Notes: generated from the sequence alone by a model not told the origin. Shown: positions 40,982 through 50,031, counted from the first letter of the stretch. The stretch: DNA of 64,000 bases from Ferruginibacter sp. (GCA_017983695.1 JAGOAX010000007.1:1-64000); one strand, 5' to 3'. Numbers and translations are program-made.

Positions 40982-41503
40982 ATGGTAAAATTTTCCACCA
41001 CTATATTAAAGTTTGACAGCCAGGGCGAAAAAACCGGCTGGACCTATATTATTATTCCTGCAAAAATTGCAAAGCAGTTAAACCCCGGTATTAAAAAATC
41101 CTTCAGGGTAAAAGGCAAACTGGATGAATTTATAATTGAAAAAGTGGCGCTGATGCCAATGGGCGAAGGCGATTTTATTATGGCTGTAAATGCTGCCATG
41201 CGTAAAGGCATACGAAAACAAAAAGGTGCCGCATTAAAAATTGAACTCGAGGTTGATAAATCTCCTATACTTCCGCCATCGGAATTAATTGAGTGCATGG
41301 CCGATGAACCTGAAGCGCTGAAATATTATAACTCGCTGCCGCAAGGGCACAGAAATTATTTTACTAAATGGATTGACAGTGCTAAAACCGATACCACAAA
41401 AGCCAAACGGATTGCATTGGTTATAAAAACCATGTTGCGTAAAATGGATTTTGGCGCCATGCTACGGGAAGAAAGAGATGAAAGAAAGAAGCTGATGGGG
41501 TAA
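40982..41503 (+). CDS. DUF1905 / YdeI-OmdA-like protein
   Basis: 173 residues, cytoplasmic. N-terminal DUF1905 fold (about 1-90, GWTYIIIPAKIAKQLNPGIK) and C-terminal YdeI/OmdA-like segment (MADEPEALKYYNSLPQGHRN, YFTKWIDSAKTDTTKAKRI). The combination is common in Bacteroidota; the biochemical role is not known. Confidence 0.85.
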   Translation: MVKFSTTILKFDSQGEKTGWTYIIIPAKIAKQLNPGIKKSFRVKGKLDEFIIEKVALMPMGEGDFIMAVNAAMRKGIRKQKGAALKIELEVDKSPILPPSELIECMADEPEALKYYNSLPQGHRNYFTKWIDSAKTDTTKAKRIALVIKTMLRKMDFGAMLREERDERKKLMG

Positions 41504-41553
41504 TAAGTTTTAAGTGGTAAGTTCTGAATTTCGTTTTTATTTTTTGTTCACTG

Positions 41554-43629
41554 CTATCGCAGTAATATAGTTGTACCCTTTTGCTCCACACGTTTACCTG
41601 TATCTGTATGAGTGTACTGCAGTATCCATACATAAGTTGCAGGGTCGGCACCCTGGCCTTTAAAAGTCCCATCCCATTTATTAGTCCAGTTGGTGGATGA
41701 AAATATTAACTGCCCAAAACGATTATACACTCTAAAAATAAGATCCCTTGCCTTATAGGCATTTAACGGGTACAGGTAATCATTTAGGCCATCGCCGTTT
41801 GGTGTAAATGCATTGGGTACGGCTATGTAACAGTTGCCCACCACAGTAATTTTTTGCACTGCCGTATCGCTGCAACCAATATTATTGGTAACAATCAACT
41901 GCACCGGTACAGCATGTATAACATTTGTATAAGGATAGGTTTGCTGTGGCGGTTGTTTCAGTAAACTGGTATTGCCGTTACCAAAATCCCAACGCCATTG
42001 TAAAATATTTCCAATACTGGTATCTTTAAATGTAGCCAGGTCGCCGGGACAAACTATTGAAGTAGCTTCAAAAGATGCTTTTAAATAATTGTCTAAAAAA
42101 ATATTTGCTATGGCAGAAGTATCCCTGCACACACCATTGGAAACAATTAGCTGTACTGTTTTTTGTCCGAAAACAACATAACCTACAGAAGGATTTTGCA
42201 AACTGCTGCTGCGGACATTATCAAAATTCCATTTCCATAAATTCACTTCATTCCTGCCGTCGTGGGTATAATTTATAAAATCGGTTTTACAACCCAGCAC
42301 AACATTATAATTAAAATCAGCATTCACGGTATCTTTTGTAGAAAAGACAAGGGTTGCGCCGGCAGGCGTTTCCTGTCCGCATTCATTAATGATCGTATTG
42401 TTATCTGTGGTGCTTGTTTGTAATATTATTTGATAAGTGCCTTTGGTTTGAATAGGTGCAGATAATTTTACTTTAATTACAGCTGTTAATCCATCTGCCG
42501 AACAAACTCCCGAAGCAGCGATAACAGTAACCGGCGAAGTACCAGCAATCATATTAACCCTGAAATCGCTTCCATCTGCAGCAATACTGTTGCAGCGAAT
42601 GTACCGGAGTTGGTGACCAAAATTCAACAGCAATTCATCCGGGGCACAACCTGGCTTAGTAATGCTGTCCATTGGTGTTGGAAATACCGGAAACACCACC
42701 ATCGGAATATTTTCTCCCACAGGAATTAACCTGTCACAGTTATCTCTTAAAGTATTTCCATCGGCACTGCCATTTTTTATAGAAATGGTGTAATTACCCG
42801 GTGGCAATGGTGTATCCAGTGTAAGAATTACAGAGTCCATATCAAATCCGTTACTGCAACCAAACCCAGCAGCAGCAATAATATTTGACACAGCAGGTGT
42901 AATCATAAACTCCGAACCATTGGCAGAAAGCGATCCACACTTCATGCGCTTATTGGTTTTAATTACTGCTTGTGTACCATCACAGATTGCTCTTGAGCTT
43001 TGTAAGTGTGGTTCTTTAGGGTCGGTAATGCTTGCAGAGCCACCGGTAAAATTTAAATCATAACCTGCATTGCTACCGCCCTGGCTATTCGTCCAGTTAG
43101 TAACCATCAATAAATAATCGTGGCCAACTATAATATTTGGCATTGCATTAAAAGGTGTGTTACCATTGGCATCACCGGCGCAATGCACATTTCCTGTAGC
43201 ACCAGCCTTGCAGCCGGTTGGTGAATTGGGGAATGGAGGTGGAGTAAGGGTTGCACCATAAAGATTAACAGATATTTCCAGCGAAGCATCAGTAAAAACA
43301 TCCAACGGATTGCGCCCTGTTACATCATACAAGCCCCAGTCGTAATCATCAGCAGCATTAATACCACTTATTAAAAAACCCAGTGTGCCGCTTTGGTAGC
43401 AGGTAAATTTATACCAGATAGAACTGCTTGATGTAACCCCTACATTATTGCAACCGGTTGAAGCAACATTGCCACCGATACAACTTGAAATTACAGTTTC
43501 CCGAAAAACCGAAGTGCCACAAACGGGGTATGCATTATCCGCCGTTTGGCCAGGCAGGCTACAGGTTTGTGCATTTATTTTTGTAATAAAAAATAATACG
43601 GCTATAGAATAAATTAGTTTTTGGCGCAT
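41554..43629 (-). CDS. Secreted PKD-domain protein with gliding-associated C-terminal (T9SS type B) domain
   Basis: About 691 residues. Signal peptide LIYSIAVLFFITKINAQ. The N-terminal region is Cys-rich (TCSLPGQTADNAYPVCGTSV), the middle has three related beta domains, then PKD-type domains (about 445-600; WKWNFDNVRSSSLQNPSVGY, WRWDFGNGNTSLL), and the C-terminus is the CHU_C/type B sorting domain (AVPNAFTPNGDGLNDYLYPL, VYNRFGQLIFSS, YVWILQY). It is exported by the type IX system to the cell surface. ATG at 43627-43629 follows the -7 box by 7 nt. Confidence 0.92.
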   Translation of the reverse strand: MRQKLIYSIAVLFFITKINAQTCSLPGQTADNAYPVCGTSVFRETVISSCIGGNVASTGCNNVGVTSSSSIWYKFTCYQSGTLGFLISGINAADDYDWGLYDVTGRNPLDVFTDASLEISVNLYGATLTPPPFPNSPTGCKAGATGNVHCAGDANGNTPFNAMPNIIVGHDYLLMVTNWTNSQGGSNAGYDLNFTGGSASITDPKEPHLQSSRAICDGTQAVIKTNKRMKCGSLSANGSEFMITPAVSNIIAAAGFGCSNGFDMDSVILTLDTPLPPGNYTISIKNGSADGNTLRDNCDRLIPVGENIPMVVFPVFPTPMDSITKPGCAPDELLLNFGHQLRYIRCNSIAADGSDFRVNMIAGTSPVTVIAASGVCSADGLTAVIKVKLSAPIQTKGTYQIILQTSTTDNNTIINECGQETPAGATLVFSTKDTVNADFNYNVVLGCKTDFINYTHDGRNEVNLWKWNFDNVRSSSLQNPSVGYVVFGQKTVQLIVSNGVCRDTSAIANIFLDNYLKASFEATSIVCPGDLATFKDTSIGNILQWRWDFGNGNTSLLKQPPQQTYPYTNVIHAVPVQLIVTNNIGCSDTAVQKITVVGNCYIAVPNAFTPNGDGLNDYLYPLNAYKARDLIFRVYNRFGQLIFSSTNWTNKWDGTFKGQGADPATYVWILQYTHTDTGKRVEQKGTTILLR

Positions 43630-43636
43630 ACTGTTA

Positions 43637-43644
43637 CAAAAGTA
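43637..43644 (-). promoter_or_regulatory. -7 box for the T9SS cargo gene
   Basis: TACTTTTG on the minus strand, only 7 nt upstream of the ATG, which implies a very short 5' UTR. Confidence 0.4.
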
Positions 43645-43743
43645 TTTAAAAGATGCCTGCAACGGCATTTTTGCTGCGTGTGTTAATAAGCTTTTAACAG
43701 TAAAAGATGCCTGCTGGCTTATTAATTACATAAACGGCAACAA

Positions 43744-46335
43744 CTATTTTACTTTGCTTTTTATCTCCTGTAATTTAAGCAATGCTTCTACAGGTGTTAA
43801 GCGGTTAATATCAACAGCTTCCAGCAATGTTCTTATTTCATCAAAGGTGGCGGAGTGGGCATCAAAAATACTGAGCTGCATTTTTGGCGTATTTAATTGC
43901 TTGATAGTTTCTTCAGTTTTATTGCCTTCCCTGCTCTCTTCCAGCTGTACTAAAATTTCGTTGGCCCGGTTAATTAACGATGGTGGCATGCCGGCCATAC
44001 GTGCCACATGAATACCAAAACTATGTGTACTGCCACCCGGTGCCAGCTTGCGTAAAAAAATTATTTTATTACCTACTTCTTTATTGGTAACATGGTAATT
44101 TTTTACCCTTGGCAATTTATTTTCCAGTTCATTCAGCTCGTGATAATGTGTGGCAAATAATGTTTTGGGTGCATGCGGACTGTTGTATAAAAACTCCACA
44201 ATACTCCAGGCAATGGAAATACCATCGTAGGTAGATGTACCCCTTCCTATTTCATCCAGTAAAATTAAACTGCGGCTGGTAATATTATTAATGATGCTTG
44301 CCGTTTCATTCATCTCCACCATAAATGTACTTTCGCCGCCACTTAAATTATCGCTGGCTCCAACCCTTGTAAAAATCTTATCCGTCAATGGAATTTTTGC
44401 ATCCCCAGCCGGCACAAAACTTCCCATATGTGCCATTAAAGTAATTAAAGCAGTTTGGCGGAGGATGGCACTCTTACCACTCATGTTGGGCCCGGTTAAA
44501 ATAATAATTTGCTGTGCAGCAGGATCTAGTAAAATGTCGTTGGCAATATAAGGTTCGCCAACAGGTAAATTTCTTTCTATAACAGGATGGCGGCTTTCTT
44601 TGATATCCAGTACCGTACCATCATGCAGCAAAGGTTTTTTATAATTAAAGTGCAGGGCATTATTGGCAAAGCAGGCCAGGCAATCCAGCACCGCCATCAC
44701 ATGCCCATTCACCTGCATAGGTGCAATATAATCCTGCAACTCATTCAATAATTTTTCGAAGAGCTGCATTTCGATGGCAAGAATTTTATCTTCAGCACCA
44801 ACAATTTTTTCTTCGTATTCTTTTAATTCAGGAGTAATATAACGTTCTGCATTTACAAGTGTTTGTTTACGTATCCATGTTTCGGGTACTTTGGTTTTAT
44901 GTACATGTGTTACTTCAAGATAATAACCAAATACATTATTGAAACTTATTTTTAAAGAAGATATGCCGGTGGCTATCGCTTCTTTTTGTTGTAATTCTAT
45001 TAGGTAATCTTTACCGCCGCTGGCAATTTTTCGTAAGCTGTCCAATTCTTCATTAATACCATTGGCAATTACGCCACCTTTTGCTGCAGCTGCCGGAGGG
45101 TTTTCATTCAGCTCTTTTATTATCTTGTCTAAAATATATTTACATGGATTGAGCGAATCGCCCAATCTTTTTAAATAATCATTAGGAGCATTTTCGCAAA
45201 TGGTTTTTATGGCTTCTGTTTGTTGCAGCCCCTTTGCAATCTGCAGTACTTCCCTTGGGTTAACTTTTTTAAGCGGCACTTTGCTTACCAGTCGCTCTAC
45301 ATCACCAGCCTGTTTAATATGCTGGCTTATTTTATTTCTTATATCAACTTCTTTAATAAAAAATTCTACTGTATCCAGGCGCTCATTAATTTTAGCCATG
45401 TCATTCAATGGCATTATCAGCCATCGTTTTAATAACCTTGCTCCCATTGCGCTAACAGTATTATCCATTACCTGCAACAAAGTATTGCTCCCATCGCCAC
45501 CCAGCAATTCTAAATTGCGTATGGTAAAACGGTCCATCCATAAATGCTCTTCCCTGTCTATTCTTTGTATAGAGGTAATGTGGCCAAGATTAGGATGTTC
45601 GGTATCTTTTAAATAATGCAACACTGCTCCTGCTGCAATAATACCGTTGTGTAAATTTTCAATACCAAAACCTTTTAAACTGTGCGTACCAAAATGTTTT
45701 AATAAACCTTCATTAGCATAAGCTTCGGCAAAAATCCATTCATCTAATGTGTAGGTAAAAAATTTTGCGCCAAATAATTCTTTAAACTGCTTTTGCCTGT
45801 TGCGCTGAAAAATTACTTCGGCAGGTTTTAAACTCTGCAATAATTTATCGGCATAAGCGGCATCGCCTTCTGCTAAAAAAAATTCGCCGGTGCTGATGTC
45901 TAAAAATGCAATACCAATTTTATCTTCTTCAAAATGCAGGGCGGCTAAAAAATTATTACTGTTATGTTCTAATAATTTATCGTTGGTGGCCACGCCGGGA
46001 GTTACCAGCTCAGTTACACCACGTTTTACAATGCCTTTTGCCTGTTTGGGATCTTCCAGCTGGTCACAGATGGCAACACGGTAACCGGCTTTTACCAGTT
46101 TGTGTAAGTAAGTATCTAAAGCATGATGAGGAAAACCTGCCAGTTGCGATGAATTGGCATCGCCGTTATTTCTTTTGGTTAAAGTAATACCCAATACTGT
46201 TGATGCCTTAACGGCATCCTGCCCGAATGTTTCATAAAAATCTCCTACCCTGAACAATAAAATAGCATCCGGATACCTTGCCTTGATGGCATTGTGTTGT
46301 TGCATTAAGGGAGTTTCGGCCGTAGCTTTTGCCAT
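43744..46335 (-). CDS. mutS: DNA mismatch repair protein MutS
   Basis: 863 residues. Mismatch-binding motif GDFYETFGQDA near the N-terminus, connector and lever domains, then the ATPase with Walker A GPNMSGKSAIL (near 613), Walker B LILLDEIGRGTSTYDG and ATHYHEL. It recognises mismatches and recruits MutL. ATG at 46333-46335 is used because the upstream GTG at 46353 precedes the -7 box. Divergence from other genes and a GC-rich repeat just upstream leave little room for a -33 element. Confidence 0.96.
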   Translation of the reverse strand: MAKATAETPLMQQHNAIKARYPDAILLFRVGDFYETFGQDAVKASTVLGITLTKRNNGDANSSQLAGFPHHALDTYLHKLVKAGYRVAICDQLEDPKQAKGIVKRGVTELVTPGVATNDKLLEHNSNNFLAALHFEEDKIGIAFLDISTGEFFLAEGDAAYADKLLQSLKPAEVIFQRNRQKQFKELFGAKFFTYTLDEWIFAEAYANEGLLKHFGTHSLKGFGIENLHNGIIAAGAVLHYLKDTEHPNLGHITSIQRIDREEHLWMDRFTIRNLELLGGDGSNTLLQVMDNTVSAMGARLLKRWLIMPLNDMAKINERLDTVEFFIKEVDIRNKISQHIKQAGDVERLVSKVPLKKVNPREVLQIAKGLQQTEAIKTICENAPNDYLKRLGDSLNPCKYILDKIIKELNENPPAAAAKGGVIANGINEELDSLRKIASGGKDYLIELQQKEAIATGISSLKISFNNVFGYYLEVTHVHKTKVPETWIRKQTLVNAERYITPELKEYEEKIVGAEDKILAIEMQLFEKLLNELQDYIAPMQVNGHVMAVLDCLACFANNALHFNYKKPLLHDGTVLDIKESRHPVIERNLPVGEPYIANDILLDPAAQQIIILTGPNMSGKSAILRQTALITLMAHMGSFVPAGDAKIPLTDKIFTRVGASDNLSGGESTFMVEMNETASIINNITSRSLILLDEIGRGTSTYDGISIAWSIVEFLYNSPHAPKTLFATHYHELNELENKLPRVKNYHVTNKEVGNKIIFLRKLAPGGSTHSFGIHVARMAGMPPSLINRANEILVQLEESREGNKTEETIKQLNTPKMQLSIFDAHSATFDEIRTLLEAVDINRLTPVEALLKLQEIKSKVK

Positions 46336-46341
46336 AGTTGG

Positions 46342-46349
46342 CAAATATA
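46342..46349 (-). promoter_or_regulatory. -7 box for mutS
   Basis: TATATTTG on the minus strand, 6 nt before the ATG. The region where a -33 TTG is expected is occupied by a GC-rich repeat. Confidence 0.4.
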
Positions 46350-46352
46350 ACA

Positions 46353-46378
46353 CCCCAAACCTCTAAAGGGGCTTTAGT
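46353..46378. repeat. GC-rich palindromic repeat copy 10
   Basis: CCCCAAACCTCTAAAGGGGC then TTTAG, directly upstream of the mutS -7 box; same class as the copy at 27168-27190. Confidence 0.65.
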
Positions 46379-46451
46379 GCCTGAAAATTTTATCAACTTA
46401 TCAAATTCATGTTGTGTACAAAACAAGGATAATTTATTTGGCAAATACCAT

Positions 46452-46476
46452 AAAAAAGCCGGCCATTAAGGCCGGC
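46452..46476 (-). terminator. Terminator of the DUF4407 gene
   Basis: GCCGGCC (46458-46464), loop ATTAA, GGCCGGC (46470-46476); on the minus strand followed by TTTTTTA. Confidence 0.9.
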
Positions 46477-46499
46477 ATCTCCGGGGGTTACATCATGGC

Positions 46500-47699
46500 T
46501 TAATTTTCCTGCTTGGTCAAAATTTCTTTTTTCATTTTTTCCCAAAGTCCGTCAAAGGTTTGATGGTTCTCCTCTTTCCATTTTTTACTAAAGGCTTTCA
46601 TTTTTTCATTCCTGTCATCTTTGGTAAGCCTGAAAAATGCAGTAATGGCTTCCCCGTCATATTCATGCGCCATCTGGTTATACATTTCTTTTAACTGTTG
46701 TTCCTTGCGGATATTGCTATGTGCAATTTCAATTTCCATTTCTTCCCTAAGCATTACTTTTTCATCGTAACTGCCGCTGGGCAATAAAGTTTTTGCTATC
46801 ACCGGCATCAGTTCTATCAGCATCAGTAAAAAAACAATAAGGTAATACCGGTATTGTAAAGCGCTGTTGTTTTTTAATATATTATTCAATGCCTCTACCC
46901 TTGTTAAAAAACCATTATTAAGGTATTGTGTAAAAGCGGTTTCTTCAGCTTTTATCTTTCCTTCCATTTCAGTTAATTCTTTTTCCGCAGCATCCAGTTT
47001 AACCTGTTCGGTTTTTAATAAGGCCTGGTATTCCCCATCCAGTTTTTGATATTCGTTCCGCTTGGCCAGTGCAATATCCTTAATGCCAATTTTCCCTGTA
47101 CCACCGCTGCCGTCAGTTTCAGCCAAAAAATTTTCTCTTGCCTTACTAACATCAGCATATTTACCTGCTACTGCTGTTTTTATTTTTTCCTGCTGGCTGA
47201 GCAATTCATTTTTCCTGTTGCTGAATAAACTATCCAGTTCCTGGCGTTTTACCATTTTGCGTTTTTCATTGTCAAGCGATGTCTGCATTTTTATTTCCTT
47301 ATCAAACATATACAACACCGCAGGTTGTGCCATAAACGTACCAATGGTAATGGCCAGTAATGCCCGGAAAAGTAATGGTGTAAATTTTTTCTTATTGAAT
47401 TTGGTAATGCCTTTTATTAAGGCCCTGTCGATGGTAAGAATTATGAAGCCCATGAACAGCCCCAGTGCAATAGCAATTAAAAGTGAATCAACGATGGTGC
47501 TGAAAAAATACGTCCAGGTAAAAGTGGCAAAGGCCCAGGTGCCCAAAACTGTCATCCCGATAATGCGGTAGCGGTTCCTGTCTACCACAGAGTCTATCAA
47601 TATTTCTTTTTCGGCAGTAGATAACCACCACAAAAATTCGCTGAATTGCGAGGGTACATAACTCTCCCTTTGAGAAAGGGCAACATTTCTTTCTGTCAT
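46500..47699 (-). CDS. DUF4407 membrane protein
   Basis: 399 residues. Four membrane segments: three in the first 130 residues (MTVLGTWAFATFTWTYFFS, LLIALALGLFMGFIILTI, ALLAITIGTFMAQPAVLYMF) and one near 290 (YYLIVFLLMLIELMPVIA), with a long charged coiled-coil between. The opening SEFLWWLSTAEKEILIDSVV is typical of the family. Function unknown. It has its own terminator, and its 5' end faces the LolA promoter region. Confidence 0.88.
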   Translation of the reverse strand: MTERNVALSQRESYVPSQFSEFLWWLSTAEKEILIDSVVDRNRYRIIGMTVLGTWAFATFTWTYFFSTIVDSLLIAIALGLFMGFIILTIDRALIKGITKFNKKKFTPLLFRALLAITIGTFMAQPAVLYMFDKEIKMQTSLDNEKRKMVKRQELDSLFSNRKNELLSQQEKIKTAVAGKYADVSKARENFLAETDGSGGTGKIGIKDIALAKRNEYQKLDGEYQALLKTEQVKLDAAEKELTEMEGKIKAEETAFTQYLNNGFLTRVEALNNILKNNSALQYRYYLIVFLLMLIELMPVIAKTLLPSGSYDEKVMLREEMEIEIAHSNIRKEQQLKEMYNQMAHEYDGEAITAFFRLTKDDRNEKMKAFSKKWKEENHQTFDGLWEKMKKEILTKQEN

Positions 47700-47871
47700 T
47701 TTAAATGATTAAATGAGTAATAAAACGAATCGAAAAGTTGAGTTGAACCGAAATGTTGAGTTGAGTGATTGCAAAATAAATATTCCTGATGGATTAACGG
47801 GCTGTTATTGCATTTATTTTGGCATTGGCAACACATTAACAGTTCCTTAAACAGTATACATTAAACCATGG

Positions 47872-47902
47872 TTGCATAAAAGCATCTATTCACTTATCTT
47901 TG
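47872..47902 (+). promoter_or_regulatory. Promoter for the LolA-family gene
   Basis: TTG (47872-47874), 20-bp spacer, TATCTTTG (47895-47902): one of the best matches to the Bacteroidota consensus in the window. Confidence 0.72.
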
Positions 47903-47948
47903 CAACGCCTTGAAAAAGAGCTATTATTTTAAAATAACATTTGTAAAA

Positions 47949-48614
47949 ATGAAGAAATTATACGGTTGTCTTATTCTGATATTTAGTGTGATCACCATCA
48001 ACGCACAGGCCCCAAAAGGTATTGGACAAAGCGACCCTGCCGCCAAAAAAGTGCTGGATGCTGTAAGTACCAAGTTTAAAACTTTTAAAAGTGTAACGGC
48101 TAAATTTATTTTAAAAATGGAAACCGGTGCCGGCAAAAGTATGAGTAAGGCTAAAAGCGGTACTGTTTATATGAAGGGCACCAAGTACAGGATAAGTGTT
48201 GCCGGTGATACGCCCCAGGAAATTTTTTGCGATGGCAGTAACGTATGGACCTATGATAAGGGCAGCAACGAGGTTACCATCAGTAAATTAGACCCAACCA
48301 ATAATACCATTACACCACAAAAATTATTCACTAATTTTTACGATAAAGATTTTTTGTATAAACTTAACAGCGAAGTTAAAGGTGTGCAGGAAGTGGAGCT
48401 TACCCCAATTGATAAAACAAAAGCTTTTCATAAAGTATTGGTATCAGTAAACAAAGCTTCAAATACCATCACCTCTACAAAAGTGTTTGAGAAAACAGGC
48501 AACCGCTTTACCTATACGGTAAGCAGTATGAAAACAACCGGAGTTGTTGCAGATGCACAATTTGTTTTTGATGCAAAAAAATACCCCGGCGTGGAAGTGG
48601 TAGACTTAAGATAA
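47949..48614 (+). CDS. lolA: LolA-family outer-membrane lipoprotein carrier protein
   Basis: 221 residues. Signal peptide KKLYGCLILIFSVITINAQ, then the beta-sheet LolA fold: VLDAVSTKFKTFKSVTAKFI, GTVYMKGTKYRISVAGDTPQ, EIFCDGSNVWTYDKGSNEV. It shuttles lipoproteins across the periplasm. ATG at 47949 is chosen over the TTG at 47910, since it gives a clean signal peptide and a UTR of about 40 nt. A terminator separates it from ubiX. Confidence 0.87.
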   Translation: MKKLYGCLILIFSVITINAQAPKGIGQSDPAAKKVLDAVSTKFKTFKSVTAKFILKMETGAGKSMSKAKSGTVYMKGTKYRISVAGDTPQEIFCDGSNVWTYDKGSNEVTISKLDPTNNTITPQKLFTNFYDKDFLYKLNSEVKGVQEVELTPIDKTKAFHKVLVSVNKASNTITSTKVFEKTGNRFTYTVSSMKTTGVVADAQFVFDAKKYPGVEVVDLR

Positions 48615-48633
48615 AAGCTGAAAACTATTTTAA

Positions 48634-48667
48634 AAAGGGTTGAAAATAAATTTCAATCCTTTTTTAT
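48634..48667. terminator. Convergent terminator between the LolA-family gene and ubiX
   Basis: AAAGGGTTGAAA (48634-48645), loop ATAAA, TTTCAATCCTTT (48651-48662), one G-T pair, T-run on the right and A-run on the left. Confidence 0.88.
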
Positions 48668-49221
48668 TTTCCCCATCGAAAGGTTTTAATATCAATACCT
48701 GCCAGGTCAAGTACCCTGTCAACTACAGTTGCTGCCACCTCTTCAATGGTTTTTGGTTTACTGTAAAAAGATGGTGTAGCGGGACAGATTATACCGCCTG
48801 CTAAAGTTATTGTTTCCATATTTCGGATATGAATAAGATTATAAGGCATATCTCTTGCCACACAAATCAGTTTACGCCGCTCTTTTAAAACCACATCGGC
48901 AGCCCTTGTAATTAAATCGTTTGAAATACCTGTAGCAATACGCCCCAATGTGCCCATACTGCAGGGAATGATTATCATAGTATTAAATTGCCCCGAGCCC
49001 GAGGCGAATGGTGCATTAAAATCCTGTTGTGTGTATATTTTAACGGGCAGGTTGTTATAGTCTTCGTTATCCAATTCTGTTTTCCACACTTCTTTAGCAT
49101 TTGCCGTCATTACCACGGCCAGATCTGTCCATTGCTCTTTAACGCTTATTAGTTTATCCAGTAATATTTTGGGGTAAATTGAACCGCTTGCACCCGTAAT
49201 TGCCACTACAATTTTATTCAT
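48664..49221 (-). CDS. ubiX: Flavin prenyltransferase UbiX
   Basis: 185 residues. Links dimethylallyl phosphate to FMN to make the prenyl-FMN cofactor of UbiD-type decarboxylases. Motifs: VAITGASGSIYPKILLDKL, SGSGQFNTMIIIPCSMGTLG, KLICVARDMPYNLIHIRNME, AGGIICPATPSFYSKP. It stands alone here; the UbiD partner is not in the window. Confidence 0.94.
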   Translation of the reverse strand: MNKIVVAITGASGSIYPKILLDKLISVKEQWTDLAVVMTANAKEVWKTELDNEDYNNLPVKIYTQQDFNAPFASGSGQFNTMIIIPCSMGTLGRIATGISNDLITRAADVVLKERRKLICVARDMPYNLIHIRNMETITLAGGIICPATPSFYSKPKTIEEVAATVVDRVLDLAGIDIKTFRWGK

Positions 49222-49265
49222 GTAATTTCGTTTAGAATCTATCTAAGCTACAAAACAATTATTTC

Positions 49266-49793
49266 ATGAAAAAGGTTAAATATTTTTTTCTTATAACAAC
49301 AGTTTTGGTGGTTTTATACTCCTTTAAAACCCCTGAAAAAGAAAAAGTAAAATGGCTCAGCCTGAGTGAGTTAAATGCTGCTTACAATAAACAACCTAAG
49401 CCCATAATTATTGATGTATATACTAACTGGTGTGGCTGGTGTAAGGTTATGGATAAAGAAACCTATGGCAATACTGCTGTAGCCGATTACATTAACGAAA
49501 ATTATTATCCTGTTAAATTCAATGCCGAAATAAAGGACTCTGTAGAATTGGGTGGAAAAAAATATGGTTATAACCCTGCCTATAGAGCCAATGACCTGGC
49601 AGTGTATCTTTTATTTGGCCGGATGGGTTATCCTTCTACAGTTTTATTATCAACTATAGATGCTCAGCCTGCGCCGTTAGCTGGTTTTTTAAAACCTGCA
49701 GAGCTGGAAGCGCCGCTAAAATTTTTTGGTGATGGCACTTACAAAAGCAAAAATTTTCCTGATTATATGAAAGACTTTACCGCTAAATGGTAA
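49266..49793 (+). CDS. Exported thioredoxin-like protein
   Basis: 175 residues. Signal peptide KKVKYFFLITTVLVVLYSF. Thioredoxin-like fold of the DUF255/YyaL-N type with active site NWCGWCKVMDKETY and the later YPSTVLLSTID (cis-Pro region). Probably a periplasmic thiol reductase. Its start ATGAAAAAGG is partly complementary to the small RNA candidate that lies just downstream. Confidence 0.86.
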   Translation: MKKVKYFFLITTVLVVLYSFKTPEKEKVKWLSLSELNAAYNKQPKPIIIDVYTNWCGWCKVMDKETYGNTAVADYINENYYPVKFNAEIKDSVELGGKKYGYNPAYRANDLAVYLLFGRMGYPSTVLLSTIDAQPAPLAGFLKPAELEAPLKFFGDGTYKSKNFPDYMKDFTAKW

Positions 49794-49865
49794 TTTATTA
49801 ATCACACCCTTTTACAGTTTTATAAACATTCTACAAGACCGATCTTGTTATAAAAATATTACTCC

Positions 49866-49895
49866 TTGCAACCTTTACCGCATGTAAACCGACTT
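49866..49895 (+). promoter_or_regulatory. ECF-type promoter of small RNA candidate A
   Basis: TTGCAAC (49866-49872, followed by CTTT), a 17-bp gap after GCAAC, then CGACTT (49890-49895). GCAACnTTT with CGnCTT at 17 bp resembles ECF promoters. The same layout lies at 61073-61102 on the other strand. Confidence 0.55.
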
Positions 49896-49901
49896 TAAAT
49901 T

Positions 49902-49979
49902 GGTTTTTCATAGGATAAGGTTTAATGGTTAATGGTTTTTGATTAGTGCCGGGTCTCTGCAAAGAGCCCCGGTTTTTTT
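49902..49979 (+). ncRNA. Small RNA candidate A
   Basis: About 78 nt between an ECF-type promoter and a strong terminator (49949-49979), with no protein-coding frame that is conserved in the second copy. The predicted 5' end is GGTTTTTCATAGGATA, shared exactly with candidate B at 61 kb (17 nt with the preceding T). The remainder differs apart from ending in a terminator hairpin. A conserved 5' seed and variable body is the layout of envelope-stress small RNAs such as RybB, but this is inference. It might alternatively be the 3' end of the thioredoxin transcript. Confidence 0.5.
49949..49979 (+). terminator. Terminator of small RNA candidate A
   Basis: CCGGG-T-CTCT (49949-49958), loop GCAA, AGAG-C-CCCGG (49963-49972), then seven T. 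One internal mismatch. It lies 155 nt after the thioredoxin gene. Confidence 0.85.
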
Positions 49980-50031
49980 GTGCTTTTTTTTATACGCAGG
50001 TATATTGTAATTTCCGTTCTCAATTCCCTGA

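Noticed and set aside
45200..45616. 138-codon frame on the plus strand inside mutS
   Set aside because: Antisense to conserved MutS sequence; shadow frame.
49824..49912. A minus-strand frame of 26 codons (starting ATGAAAAACC) opposite small RNA candidate A, considered as a conserved micropeptide
   Set aside because: At the second locus the corresponding frame stops after 5 codons, while promoter, 5' block and terminator on the other strand are kept in order; the RNA reading fits better.
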